A DNA stretch of 64,000 nt from Streptomyces formicae (GCF_002556545.1 NZ_CP022685.1:4132001-4196000), one strand, 5' to 3'; shown: positions 34,770 through 44,582, counted from the stretch's first letter. A program made the numbers and translations. Notes: a model not told the origin generated them from the sequence alone.

Positions 34770-35564
34770 ATGCCGTCGTCGCTCCTCGAAGGAAAGACCG
34801 TCGTCGTCTCGGGCGTCGGCGCCGGGCTCGGCCACCAGGTCGCGGCGGCCGTTGTGCGCGACGGCGGTCGTGCCGTGCTCGGGGCGCGCACGGAGGCGAA
34901 CCTCGCGAAGTCCGCGGCCGAGATCGACCCCGAGGGGGCCCACACCGCCTACCTCGCCACCGACATCACCGACGCGCGCCAGTGCGAGGCGCTGGCCGGG
35001 CTCGCGCGGGAGCGGTTCGGGGGGATCGACGCGGTCGTCCACGTCGCCGCCTGGGACAGCTACTTCGGCGGGATCGAGGACGCCGACTTCGACACCTGGC
35101 GGCAGGTCGTCGACGTCAACCTCCTCGGCACGCTGCGGATGACGCGCGCGTGCCTGCCCGCGCTCAGGGAGCGGCGGGGCGGTTCGGTGGTCTTCATCGG
35201 GACGCAGTCGGCGATCGCCGCGCCCTCCCAGGTGCGACAGGCCGCGTACGCGGCGTCCAAGGGGGCGCTGACCTCGGCGATGTACTCGCTCGCGCACGAG
35301 GTGGGGCCCGACCGGATCCGGGTCAACACGGTACTGCCGGGGTGGATGTGGGGGCCGCCCGTGGAGGCGTACGTCCAGTTCACCGCGCATACCGAGGGCG
35401 TTGCGGAGGCGGAGGTTCGTGAGCGCCTCGCCTCCCGGATGGCGCTGCCCGATCTCGCCACCGACGGGGACGTGGCCGACGCCGTCGTCTTCCTCGCGTC
35501 CGATCGAGCCCGTGCCATTACAGGGCAGTCCCTGTTGGTCAACGCCGGGGAACTGATGCGCTGA
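34770..35564 (+). CDS. Short-chain dehydrogenase/reductase
   Basis: A 264-residue classical SDR with the nucleotide motif SGVGAGLG (14-21), the AAWDSYF region in place of NNAG, the active-site Ser in FIGTQSA and the catalytic YAASKGAL. The C-terminal half ends in VNAGELMR. It would interconvert an alcohol and a ketone with NAD(P). GGGAGG precedes the ATG. It is divergent from an EthD-like gene under a shared operator, so both are likely to act on the same unknown compound as the 57-64 kb cluster. Confidence 0.9.
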   Translation: MPSSLLEGKTVVVSGVGAGLGHQVAAAVVRDGGRAVLGARTEANLAKSAAEIDPEGAHTAYLATDITDARQCEALAGLARERFGGIDAVVHVAAWDSYFGGIEDADFDTWRQVVDVNLLGTLRMTRACLPALRERRGGSVVFIGTQSAIAAPSQVRQAAYAASKGALTSAMYSLAHEVGPDRIRVNTVLPGWMWGPPVEAYVQFTAHTEGVAEAEVRERLASRMALPDLATDGDVADAVVFLASDRARAITGQSLLVNAGELMR

Positions 35565-35900
35565 GACGTCGCTTCACACCGCGGGCCGCCTGTGGCTTGT
35601 CGCGCGGCTCCCCGCGCCCGTTACGTGGCACCCCCCGGCCCCCATCGAAGCCGTACGGGAATCAACTCCCGTGCGGCTTTTGCGTGTTCGGGGCATGCCA
35701 TGCTCTGATCACATCCATGAACGTAGGTCAGTAAAGCGAACGATTTTACTCGCTCTTGACTCATCGGGCGGTTGTCCGGGGTGTCCGGCCGAACCCACGA
35801 TGAGCGGGCACTCGCGGGCCGTTCCCGGGCTCGTCGGCCGGTTCTGGCGAAGTGCGAGCCAGTTATGCGCAGTTCACCAGGCGGACCCCTGGAGGGCCAT
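35565..35900. promoter_or_regulatory. SDR terminator and symporter promoter region
   Basis: After the terminator at 35649 the sequence becomes A/T-richer. AGTAAA (35730-35735) and TTTACT (35745-35750) form a short inverted repeat in the likely promoter of the symporter gene, and GGAGGG at 35891 is its ribosome binding site. No gene was seen. Confidence 0.5.
35649..35681 (+). terminator. Terminator after the SDR gene
   Basis: AGCCGTACGGGA (35649-35660) pairs with TCCCGTGCGGCT (35667-35678), with one wobble, and is followed by TTTT, an unusually classical terminator for this genome. Confidence 0.8.
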
Positions 35901-37454
35901 ATGAACAGTCTCGACTGGGCCGTGCTCATCGGCTACTTCGGCGTGATGGTCGCGATCGGCGTGTGGTCCCACAAGCGGGTCGACAACGTCAGCGACTTCT
36001 TCACCGCCGGGGGCAAGATGCCCTGGTGGCTCTCGGGCATCTCGCACCACATGTCCGGCTACAGCGCGGTGATGTTCACCGGGTACGCGGGCATCGCCTA
36101 CACGTACGGCGTGACGTCCTTCGTCACCTGGTCCTTCCCCATCGCGCTCGGCATCGCCATCGGCGCCCGGCTCTTCGCCCCCCGCATCAACCGGCTGCGC
36201 TCACGGCTGCACGTGGCCTCCCCGCTCGAATACCTGAAGAACCGCTACAACCTGGGCACCCAGCAGGCGCTCGCCTGGTCCGGCATGCTGCTCAAGATCG
36301 TGGACGTGGGCGCCAAGTGGGCCGCGATCGCGACGCTGCTGTCCGTCTTCACCGGGGTCTCGCTCAACCAGGGCATCCTCATCACCGGCGTGATCACGGC
36401 GATCTACTGCACCATCGGCGGACTGTGGGCCGACGCCCTCACCGAGCTCGGCCAGTTCATCATCCAACTCCTCGCGGGCATCGCCATGTTCGTCGCGGTC
36501 GTCGGCAAGCTCGGTCCGCACGGCGGCTTCTTCGGCGTGTGGGACGAGCCCGAACTCGCCGGTCACGGCAAGCCGCTGGTCGGCCCGTACGGCACGGTGT
36601 TCCTGCTCGCGTTCCTCTTCATCAAGCTCTTCGAGTACAACGGCGGCATGCTCAACCAGGCGCAGCGCTACATGGCGACCGCCAACGCCAAGGAGGCCGC
36701 GCGCTCCGCGAAGCTCTCCGCGGCCCTGTGGCTCGTCTGGCCCGTGGTGCTCTTCTTCCCGATGTGGATGTCCCCGCTGCTCGTCGACGCGAAGAAGCCC
36801 GACGGCTCCGACGCGTACGCCCTGATGACCGAACAGCTCCTGCCGCACGGCCTGTTGGGCCTGGTGATCGTCGGATTCTTCTCGCACACCATGGCCATGT
36901 GCTCCTCCGACGCCAACGCGATCGCCGCGGTCTTCACCCGGGACGTGGCGCCCGCGTTCTCCGCGAAGGCCAGGGCCTGGACCGAACGCAAGGGCCTGAT
37001 CGCCGCCCGGCTGACCACGGTGGTCTTCCTCGGCCTGTCCATGGCGGTGGCCACGCAGGTGAACTCGCCGACCTTCAAGGACATCATCACGGTCGTCATC
37101 AAGTGGGTCGCGGGGCTGATGGGCCCGATCGCGATCCCGATGATGCTGGGTCTGCTGCGCACGTTCCGCAAGTCCGGGCCGACGGCGGCGCTGACCAGCT
37201 GGGCGGCCGGGCTGTTCGCCTTCTACCTGGTCAACTACCCCATCGACGACGCGGTCGAGGGCGGCGTCGCGCTCCAGTACCAGGTGTCGATCCCGCTGGC
37301 CGTCTCGCTCGTCCTCTACGTCGTCATCGGCTTCGTGAAGCCGGAGGACACCCCCGAGCGCGACGCGCTCATCGAGAAGATCAACACGGACGACGACGGT
37401 TCGCAGGGAGCGGCCGCCGTGCCCTCCCCCGCGGAGCCTCAGGCGCGCGGATAG
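35901..37454 (+). CDS. Sodium:solute symporter (SSS family)
   Basis: A 517-residue membrane protein with about 13 transmembrane helices and the SSS pattern VSDFFTAGGKMPWWLSGIS, followed by the conserved LLKIVDVGAKWA and FEYNGGMLNQAQRYMA stretches. It imports an organic solute (sugar, amino acid, nucleoside or carboxylate) with Na+. GGAGGG lies 4 nt before the ATG at 35901; upstream in-frame starts lack a site. Its last 16 bp overlap the converging ADP-ribosylglycohydrolase-like gene. Confidence 0.9.
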   Translation: MNSLDWAVLIGYFGVMVAIGVWSHKRVDNVSDFFTAGGKMPWWLSGISHHMSGYSAVMFTGYAGIAYTYGVTSFVTWSFPIALGIAIGARLFAPRINRLRSRLHVASPLEYLKNRYNLGTQQALAWSGMLLKIVDVGAKWAAIATLLSVFTGVSLNQGILITGVITAIYCTIGGLWADALTELGQFIIQLLAGIAMFVAVVGKLGPHGGFFGVWDEPELAGHGKPLVGPYGTVFLLAFLFIKLFEYNGGMLNQAQRYMATANAKEAARSAKLSAALWLVWPVVLFFPMWMSPLLVDAKKPDGSDAYALMTEQLLPHGLLGLVIVGFFSHTMAMCSSDANAIAAVFTRDVAPAFSAKARAWTERKGLIAARLTTVVFLGLSMAVATQVNSPTFKDIITVVIKWVAGLMGPIAIPMMLGLLRTFRKSGPTAALTSWAAGLFAFYLVNYPIDDAVEGGVALQYQVSIPLAVSLVLYVVIGFVKPEDTPERDALIEKINTDDDGSQGAAAVPSPAEPQARG

Positions 37455-38557
37455 CGGGCCAGCCACCCCGGCGAGGAGAGGGCGGGCCCGTGCAGCGCGG
37501 GCCCCTGGGTCATCTCCATCGCGAAGTCGTCCGCGAGTTCCAGGATGGTGGCGCGGCCCTCCAGCTCGGTGAGCCATCCTGGCGGCAGGGCCGTCTCGCC
37601 GTGCAGCGCGCCGAGCAGCGCCCCGCAGAGCGCGCCCGCCGCGGCCGACGCGCCGCCGTGGTTGACCGCGAGCCGCAGCCCGTGCCGGATGTCCTCGCCG
37701 ACCAGGGCGCAGTACACGGCGGCGGCGAGCGCGCCCTCGGCCGTGCCGTCCGCCACGAGCTCCTCGACGCGCGCCGGGGTGGGCATGCCCTGGCGTACGG
37801 CGCCGAGCGCGTGCCGGAGCGCGTCCGACACGGGCTGCTGTCCCGGCCTCGCGGCGAGCAGGGCCAGGGTCCGCTGGATCGCGCCGTCGAGGGATTCGCC
37901 CCGGGCGAGGCCGTGGACGATGACGGTGTGCGCGCCCGCCGCGAGATAGGCGGTGGGGTGGCCGTGGGTCTGGACGGCGCACTCGACGGCGAGCTGGAGG
38001 ACGAGCCCCGGCTCCCAGCCGACGAGCAGGCCGAAGGGCGCGGACCTGGTGACCGCCTCCGCACCGAGCGCGTCGGGGTTCTTGGGCGCTTCGAGGGTGC
38101 CCATCACCTCGTCGGCGAGGCCGAGCAGACAGGCACGGGAGGGGTCGCGCCGCGCGTACAGCCACTCCTCGCGGGCCAGCCAGCCGTCCTCCTCGCGCCG
38201 CTCGTCGGGGCCCCAGTCGCTCTGGGTCGCGGCCCAGCGGCGGTAGGCGCGGTGCAGGTCGGTCGGCGGGTGCCAGGCGCCGGTGTCGCGGCGCACCTGG
38301 GCGCGTATGAGTCCGTCGACGGTGAACAGGGTCAGCTGGGTGGCCGCGGTGACGGCGCCGCGTCTGCCGTGCGCGGGGGCGGGTTCGGTGAGCCCCTCGG
38401 CGCCGTGCGCCTCGCGTATCGCGTCGAGGGAGAGGCCGTCCACGGGCGCCCCGAAGGCGTCCCCCACGGCGGACCCGAGCAGGGTGCCGCGCACCCTGCT
38501 GCGGAAGTCCTGCTGCTCGGCGCGGCCCCAGACACCGGTGGCTGCTGCGGTCCCCAC
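37439..38557 (-). CDS. ADP-ribosylglycohydrolase homologue without metal ligands
   Basis: A 372-residue all-helical protein of the DraG/ARH family. It keeps GTLLGSAVGDAFGAP (24-38) and THGHPTAYLAAG, but the first Mg2+-binding motif TDDT is TAAT (Thr70-Ala71-Ala72-Thr73) and the second, GGD(S/T)D, is GGASA (301-305). In ARH3 these positions are Thr76, Asp77, Asp78, Asp314 and Asp316. Four aspartates that hold the two metals are thus all alanine or absent, so hydrolysis of ADP-ribose bonds is not expected. It could bind ADP-ribose or ADP-ribosylated partners. GTG start with GGAAGGGGG upstream. It lies downstream of two STAND-like NTPase genes on the same strand. Confidence 0.8.
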   Translation of the reverse strand: MGTAAATGVWGRAEQQDFRSRVRGTLLGSAVGDAFGAPVDGLSLDAIREAHGAEGLTEPAPAHGRRGAVTAATQLTLFTVDGLIRAQVRRDTGAWHPPTDLHRAYRRWAATQSDWGPDERREEDGWLAREEWLYARRDPSRACLLGLADEVMGTLEAPKNPDALGAEAVTRSAPFGLLVGWEPGLVLQLAVECAVQTHGHPTAYLAAGAHTVIVHGLARGESLDGAIQRTLALLAARPGQQPVSDALRHALGAVRQGMPTPARVEELVADGTAEGALAAAVYCALVGEDIRHGLRLAVNHGGASAAAGALCGALLGALHGETALPPGWLTELEGRATILELADDFAMEMTQGPALHGPALSSPGWLARYPRA

Positions 38558-38727
38558 CTGGCCCCCTTCCGTGGCTCGACCGGTTGCGACTGCGCAGCAC
38601 TGTAATCGACCGGGAACGATCGGTTCAGGCGCCAAGTGGTATGCGACGAGTCGCCCCTGAGGTCGCTTTTGAACGACGTTCACGGAGTCCGCGAACCATG
38701 TTCATCAGACGTCCAAGAACCGGGCGG
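38558..38727. other. Gap between NTPase and ADP-ribosylglycohydrolase-like genes
   Basis: This 170-bp region has TCAGACGTCC twice (38705-38714 and 38728-38737, the latter covering the upstream stop). No hairpin terminator was found, so cotranscription is possible. Confidence 0.4.
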
Positions 38728-41700
38728 TCAGACGTCCGCAGAGCCGGACGCCCGAGCCGCCGCCGGAGCCCCTTCCGCGTACCGCGCGCCGAAGTCGTCC
38801 CTGGCCGCGGCGATGCGGGCGAGCCGCGGGCCGAGGCGGGCGCGGTCAGCGCCCGGGGCGTTCAGGAGGTCCGTGAGGAACCCGGCCATCTCCGCGAGGT
38901 CGTCCCATTCGAGAGTGGGGAGGCGCGGCCCCAGGACGCCGGCGATGCGGGCGTCGAGCTCGGCCCAGTCGCCCCGCGCCACGGCGATCACGGCGTACAG
39001 GAAGTCCAGCCACACCGAGTCGATGCCCGACTCCCCGGCGAGCCGCTCGACCCGGCGCCAGAGCGGGGCCGCGGCGGCCGCGCCCTCGGCGCAGGTCACC
39101 ACGATGGCGACCATGATGGCGGCGGTCTCCGCGTCCTCGGCGCCCAGCCGCTCCGCCGCGGCGCGCGCCAGCGCCCACTCCCCCCTCCTGAGGTACGCCT
39201 TGGACAGCTCCTCCGCGCCGTCGGCGCCCCCGGCGTCCGCGTCGGGCCGCAGGTCGTCGAGTGCCAGGTCGGGACGGCCCCGCCACAGGTGGACGTCGGC
39301 CCGCGCGCGGCGTGCCCACTCCGGCTCCGCGCCGCACTCGGCGTAGGCGGCGAGATCGGCGAGCGCCCGCTCGGTCCTGCCGGTGGCCGAGGCGAGCCCG
39401 GCCCGCAGGCGCAGGGCCCAGCCCGACCGGGGTTCGAGCGCGAGGGCCCGGTCCAGATCGGCGAACGCCTCGTGGTAGAGGTTCAGTTGGCGCAGCACCA
39501 GGCTCCTGCGGCAGAGCGCCGTGTGGTATTCGGGGTCCAGCTCGATGGCCCGGTCCAGATCCGCGCGGGCCTCCTCGTACCGGTCCAGGGAGTAGAGCGC
39601 GCCCGCCCGGTAGTACAGGATCCAGTCGGTGTCGGGCGAGAGCTCCTTGGCCCGGTCCGCGTCCGCCAGCGCCCTCTCGTGCTCGCCCATCTCGTGGAGG
39701 ATCCTGGCCCGGTGGGCGCGCGCCCACGCGTAGTCCGGGGCGAGTTCGAGGGCCCGGTCCAGATCGGCGAGCGCCTCGTCGCGCCGCCCCAGATTGCTCC
39801 GCGAAACGCCCCGGCCCGCGTACGCCGCCCAGTTGTCGGCGGCGATGTCGATGGCCTTGTCGTAGTCGGCGAGGGCCTCCTCGTCGCGGTCGGCGACGCG
39901 CAGCGCGTTGCCCCGGTCGCAGACCACCCAGCCCAGCGAGGGGGCCAGCTCCACCGCGCGGTTCAGGTCCACCAGAGCGCGGTCGTACTCGTCGAGGTCG
40001 ACCCGCGTCATGCCCCTGCGGACCAGCGCCCACACGTAGTCGGGGGCGAGCGCGATGGCGCGGTCCAGGTCGGCGAGGGCCGCGTCGTGCCGCCCCTGCG
40101 TGTGGTGGAGGCAGCCCCGGCTCGCCAGCGCCTCCTCGTCCGTCGGGTCGAGCTCGACGGCCCGGTCGAGGTCCCGCAGCGCCTCCTCGTAGTGCCCGTT
40201 GTTGCGGTGGACCTCGCCCCGCATCGAGTACGTCCTCGCCAGGTCGGGACCCAGCTCCACGGCGCGGTCCAGGCTGGCGAGGGCGGCGGCCTCGTCGTCC
40301 ATGTACCAGTACGTGACGCCCCTGCCGTAGTGGGTGCGCTCCAGGTCGGGGTCGAGCGCGAAGACCCGGTCGTACTCGGCGAGGGCCTCCGCGTGCAGGC
40401 CGCTCTCCCTGAGGTCGCGGGCCCGCACCAGGCGCGCCACCGCCTGGCACGCCGTGTCCAGGCCCGCCCGGTCGAGCAGCAGTTGCAGCGCCGCTGGCCC
40501 CGCGCCCTCCCCGAGCGCCGCCAGGAGGTCGCGGCCCCACGCGCCGACCGCCTCGGACTCCGCGTCCTCCCCGGCGTCCACCAGGAGCCTCGCCCACCGC
40601 TGGGCCACGCCCCTGCCCACGTCGCACGCCTCGACGACGTCCGCCAGGACGGTCGGCAGCGCCGTCCTCGGCGCCCCGCACAGCAGGTGGTAGGACTCGG
40701 CGATACGCAGCTCGCGCCACGCCTCGTCCATCCACAGCTCCTTGAGGTCGCGGCCCCCTGCGGCCGCGGAGCGCCACTGCTCGAACGTCCGGGCGAGGAG
40801 CCCGTGCAGCTCGGCCCAGCCGCGCGGCGAGCGGTGGCGCTGGAGGCGCAGCATCGGGGCGCGCACCACGTCGTGGTACTGGAGCCGGTCGCCCCGGTCG
40901 CTGACGAACGGCAGGCCGCGCAGCCAGGCGAAGACGCCGGGCACCTCGGCCTCCTGGCACACTCCCGCCACCGCGGCCCCGACCACGTCCGCGTCGAGCC
41001 GCCTCGGCAGCGCGCACGCCAGCGCGGACGCCCGGCGCACCGGGTCCTGCTCCCACTTCAGGAACCGCTCCACCGCCGTGACGCTCGGATCGCCCACGTC
41101 GTCGGGGTCGGTGGGGCGGTTCTCCGCGAGGGTCGACACGAGGACGGGGAGCCCGCCGGAGAGGCGAAGCACCTCCTCGATCACCGGCTCGGCGACCACG
41201 CCCTTGCCCGCGAGCAGGCCGCGGGACTCCTCCTCGGTGAAGGGTCCGAGCGGCACGTCCGTGACGTAGTCCGCGTAGCCGCCCCAGCGGGCGGTGTCGA
41301 AGGGCCGCTGGCCCGCCGTGACCACGACGACCTTGGCGGGCAGCGCGCCGTGCCGCTCGGTCGTCATCACCTCGTGCAGCCAGCCGTCGAGGAACAGCGA
41401 CGTCCTTTCGTACGTGTCGAAGAGCAGCACGATCCACGGCACCGCCTTCGCGGCCCCCGCCAGTTCCCTCAGGAGCACCGGGGTGAGGACGCGCTCGGGG
41501 GACAGGACCAGCTGGACGTCCTCCTGATTGCGGAAGCGGGCACTGAGGCTGGCCCTCAACCGGTCGGCGCCCTGGGCGAGTTGGGCCGGGTCGACGGCGC
41601 CCGCGAACGCGCCGACGCCCGGCACGAGGCCGAGCCCCACCAGGCTCGCGCGAGCCGCCGTCATGCTGCCCGCGGACGGGGCGGGCTCGGCACCCGGCGC

Positions 41701-42108
41701 CCCCGACGCACCGGCGGGCGGTACCGCCGGGGCCGACTCCGCCTCGTGGCGGCGCTCGCGATGCGTGGCGAGGATCTGGTCGAGCTCCTTCAACCGCCGC
41801 CCCTGCCGCGCGAATTCGGCGCTGATGGCCGCCATCGCCTCGGGGACGCTGCCCACCGACTCGTCGACGTACGCGGTCAGGGCGCCGCGCTCGCGGGCGA
41901 GCTGCTCCATCTCGTGCACGAGGGAGGTCTTGCCGACGCCCGCGTTGCCGTGGACGTGGAAGAGGAAACGGTGGCGCAGATCGGCGGGCGGCACGTCGAA
42001 GTTCTCGCGGAACGCCGCCAGTTCGCCGCGGCGGCCGATGAATCCGGCCCTGCCCCTGCGGCGGATCAGCTCCTGCATGGACGGCTCCGCCTCGTCGGCC
42101 TGCGCCAT
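38728..42108 (-). CDS. STAND-like NTPase with TPR array
   Basis: A 1126-residue soluble protein. Residues 23-60 open an AAA_16/STAND-type NTPase: FIGRRGELAAF, then the Walker A GNAGVGKTS (Lys60) and the Walker B-like WIVLLFDTYE. A winged-helix and helical region ends near residue 570. The C-terminal 550 residues hold about 13 tetratricopeptide repeats (for example ALRDLDRAVELDPTDEEAL). This is the form of signal-transduction ATPases that oligomerise on sensing a partner, as in bacterial immunity and developmental regulators. No effector domain is visible. The ATG at 42108 follows GGAGGGG. It lies between a paralogue and an ADP-ribosylglycohydrolase-like gene. Confidence 0.85.
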   Translation of the reverse strand: MAQADEAEPSMQELIRRRGRAGFIGRRGELAAFRENFDVPPADLRHRFLFHVHGNAGVGKTSLVHEMEQLARERGALTAYVDESVGSVPEAMAAISAEFARQGRRLKELDQILATHRERRHEAESAPAVPPAGASGAPGAEPAPSAGSMTAARASLVGLGLVPGVGAFAGAVDPAQLAQGADRLRASLSARFRNQEDVQLVLSPERVLTPVLLRELAGAAKAVPWIVLLFDTYERTSLFLDGWLHEVMTTERHGALPAKVVVVTAGQRPFDTARWGGYADYVTDVPLGPFTEEESRGLLAGKGVVAEPVIEEVLRLSGGLPVLVSTLAENRPTDPDDVGDPSVTAVERFLKWEQDPVRRASALACALPRRLDADVVGAAVAGVCQEAEVPGVFAWLRGLPFVSDRGDRLQYHDVVRAPMLRLQRHRSPRGWAELHGLLARTFEQWRSAAAGGRDLKELWMDEAWRELRIAESYHLLCGAPRTALPTVLADVVEACDVGRGVAQRWARLLVDAGEDAESEAVGAWGRDLLAALGEGAGPAALQLLLDRAGLDTACQAVARLVRARDLRESGLHAEALAEYDRVFALDPDLERTHYGRGVTYWYMDDEAAALASLDRAVELGPDLARTYSMRGEVHRNNGHYEEALRDLDRAVELDPTDEEALASRGCLHHTQGRHDAALADLDRAIALAPDYVWALVRRGMTRVDLDEYDRALVDLNRAVELAPSLGWVVCDRGNALRVADRDEEALADYDKAIDIAADNWAAYAGRGVSRSNLGRRDEALADLDRALELAPDYAWARAHRARILHEMGEHERALADADRAKELSPDTDWILYYRAGALYSLDRYEEARADLDRAIELDPEYHTALCRRSLVLRQLNLYHEAFADLDRALALEPRSGWALRLRAGLASATGRTERALADLAAYAECGAEPEWARRARADVHLWRGRPDLALDDLRPDADAGGADGAEELSKAYLRRGEWALARAAAERLGAEDAETAAIMVAIVVTCAEGAAAAAPLWRRVERLAGESGIDSVWLDFLYAVIAVARGDWAELDARIAGVLGPRLPTLEWDDLAEMAGFLTDLLNAPGADRARLGPRLARIAAARDDFGARYAEGAPAAARASGSADV

Positions 42109-42191
42109 CGCCCCTCCCCCGTCACCCACTGCCCAGCACTGGCCGGAACGGCCACCAGTTTCCCCTTGTACGGACGAACTCTCCACCGTGG

Positions 42192-44582
42192 CTAGGCGGT
42201 TCGTCCCGTGATCCGCTCCCGCTGCTCGCGCGCCCACGCGTACTCCGTGTCGATCCGCAGCGCCTCGTCCAGTGACGCCACCGCCTCCTCCGTACGGCCG
42301 AGTGCCTCAAGGGCCATGGCCCTGCTGCCCCACGCCCACGCGTAGCCGGGGTCGATCGCGAGCGCCGCGTCGTAGGCGGTGACGGCCTCGTCGTGGCGGC
42401 CCGCGAAGCGCAGCACGTCGCCGCGCTCGCCGAGGATGCGCGCGCCGTCCGGGTCCAGCTCCTCGGCGCGGTCCAGGTCGGCGAGGGCGCCGGGGACATC
42501 GCCGACGGCATGTCTGATGTGGGCCCTGCGGGCGAGCGCCCAGGGGTAGTCGGGCCACAGGGCGAGCGCGCGGTCCAGGTCGGCGAGGGCCTCGTGGGGG
42601 TGACCGAGGAGGAACTTCACCTGGCCCCGGCTGCCCAGGGTCAGCGGTTCGCTCGGGTCGATGGCGTGCGCGCGGTCGAGCCAGGGCAGGGCGTCCTCCG
42701 GGCGGCCCATGCGCCGGTAGGTCTCGCCCCGGTCGCGCGCCACCCACTCCGCGCCCGGCACCACCTCGTCGGCGGCGTCCAGGTGGTGGAGCGCCGTCTC
42801 GTACTCGCCGAGCGCCCGGTAGGTGACGGCGAGGCCGTGGTGGCCCCACGGGTCGGCGGGGTCGAGCGCGATGGCGCGCTCGTGGTCGCCGAGCGCCTCG
42901 CGCAGCCGGCCGAGGTGGAAGAGCCGCAGCCCGTGCACGTTGTACGCGGCCACCCGGCCCGCGTCGTCGAGGCCAGGACGGGCCAGGAAGAGATCGAGGA
43001 GGTCGAGGGCTCCGGTGCGTTCGTCGGCGAGCGCGGCACGGCAGTCATCCGCCCAGACCCGCAGGTGCTCCGCGTCCGTGTCCTCGGCGGCGTCCGCGAC
43101 CGCCCCCGCCCATTCGCGGGCGGTCGCGGTGCCCGCGCGGCAGGCCTCGATGCCCTCGCGCAGCACGCCGGGGAGCGCGGCCCTGGGCCCCGCGCACAGC
43201 TGGTGGTACAGCTCCTCGACGCGCAGCGCACGCCACGGCGGCCGCATCCAGGGACGGCCCGCCTCGCCCCGCAGCTCCTCCTCCAGAGCGGCGCGGCGGC
43301 GCCCGTACAGCTCGGCGACGCGGGTGTGGCCCGAACTCCACAGCGCGGGCTCGGTGGTGCGGCGCAGGCGGAGCATCGGGGTGCGTACGACGTCGTGGTA
43401 GCGGGCGACGCCGGTGCGGTCGGCGCGCACGAACGGGAGGGCGCGCAGCCAGCCGTACAGCTCGGCGGGGACCTCGCCGCCCCCGTCGACGGCGGCCCGC
43501 ACGATCTCCTCGTCGAGCCGCCGGGGCAGCGCGCAGTCCAGGGCGACGGCCCTGCGCACCGGGTCCTGCTCCCACTTCAGGAAGCGCTCCACGGCCGTGG
43601 CGCTCGGGTCGCCGACGTCGCCGGGGGCCGCGGGTCCGGTCTCGGCGAGCGTGGAGACGAGCACGGGCAGCCGCCCCGAGAGGCGCAGCACCTCCGTGAC
43701 CACCGGTTCCTCGGTGACGCCCTTGGCGGTGAGCAGGTCGCGCGCCTCGGCCTCGGTGAAGGGCCGCAGCGGCAGCTCGGCGGCGAAGTCCGCGGCGCCG
43801 TCCCAGCGGGCCGGGTCCAGGGGGCGCTGCCCCGCGGTCACCACCACGGCGTTGGCGGGCAGTTCGCCGTGCCGGTCGGTCGTCATCACCTCGTGCAGCC
43901 AGCGGTCCAGGAACGGCGCGGTGCGTTCGTAGGTGTCGAAGAACAGCACGAGCCACGGCGCGGCGTCGGCGGCGTCCGCCAGCTCGTCCAGGAACACGGG
44001 GGTCAGGACGCGCTCGGGCTCCAGGACCAGGCGGGCGTCCTCCTGGCTGCGGAAGCGCGCCCGCAGCCGGTCGGCGCCGTGCGCGACCCGGTCCGCGTCG
44101 ACGACCCCGGCGAAGGCCCCCACCACCGGGACCATGCCGAGTCCGACGACGCCGGCGCGGGCCAGCGCGACGCTGCCCGCCGAGGGCACGTCGGGCCCCG
44201 GCTCGCGGGCCGCGGCGACGACGGCCTCGTGGGCGCGCTGCCGGTAGGTGGCGAGGGCGCGCTCCAGTGTCTTCAACATGCGTCCCTGCTGGGCGAACTG
44301 GGCACCGGCCTCGGCCAGCACGGAGGGGACGTCGACCGTGGCCTCATCGACGTACACGACGAAAGCGCCACGCCCTGTGGCAAGTTGGCACATTTCCCGC
44401 ACGAGTGAGGTCTTTCCGACACCCGCGGGGCCGTGCACGTGGAAGAGGAAGCGGTGGCGGTCGTCCTCGGGCGGCAGCTCGAAGTTGTCGCCGAACGCGC
44501 CCAGTTCGTCGCGTCGCCCCACGAAACCGGCCCGCCGCCGCTGTCGGATGAGCCCCTGCATCGACACCCTTGCCCGCGCCAT
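42192..44582 (-). CDS. STAND-like NTPase with TPR array (paralogue)
   Basis: A 796-residue paralogue of the next gene downstream. The N-termini align closely (MQGLIRQRRRAGFVGRRDEL against MQELIRRRGRAGFIGRRGEL). It has Walker A GPAGVGKTS (Lys57) and Walker B-like WLVLFFDTYE. The NTPase and winged-helix regions are similar along their whole length (ATAVERFLKWEQDPVRRA is shared), while the TPR part is shorter, with about seven repeats, and more diverged. The ATG at 44582 has GGAGGGGCTG in front. An 83-bp gap to the paralogue suggests one transcript. Confidence 0.85.
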   Translation of the reverse strand: MARARVSMQGLIRQRRRAGFVGRRDELGAFGDNFELPPEDDRHRFLFHVHGPAGVGKTSLVREMCQLATGRGAFVVYVDEATVDVPSVLAEAGAQFAQQGRMLKTLERALATYRQRAHEAVVAAAREPGPDVPSAGSVALARAGVVGLGMVPVVGAFAGVVDADRVAHGADRLRARFRSQEDARLVLEPERVLTPVFLDELADAADAAPWLVLFFDTYERTAPFLDRWLHEVMTTDRHGELPANAVVVTAGQRPLDPARWDGAADFAAELPLRPFTEAEARDLLTAKGVTEEPVVTEVLRLSGRLPVLVSTLAETGPAAPGDVGDPSATAVERFLKWEQDPVRRAVALDCALPRRLDEEIVRAAVDGGGEVPAELYGWLRALPFVRADRTGVARYHDVVRTPMLRLRRTTEPALWSSGHTRVAELYGRRRAALEEELRGEAGRPWMRPPWRALRVEELYHQLCAGPRAALPGVLREGIEACRAGTATAREWAGAVADAAEDTDAEHLRVWADDCRAALADERTGALDLLDLFLARPGLDDAGRVAAYNVHGLRLFHLGRLREALGDHERAIALDPADPWGHHGLAVTYRALGEYETALHHLDAADEVVPGAEWVARDRGETYRRMGRPEDALPWLDRAHAIDPSEPLTLGSRGQVKFLLGHPHEALADLDRALALWPDYPWALARRAHIRHAVGDVPGALADLDRAEELDPDGARILGERGDVLRFAGRHDEAVTAYDAALAIDPGYAWAWGSRAMALEALGRTEEAVASLDEALRIDTEYAWAREQRERITGRTA

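Noticed and set aside
38584..42195. Plus-strand open frame of 1203 codons
   Set aside because: It is antisense to the STAND/TPR gene. High G+C leaves antisense frames open, and no domain is seen in it.
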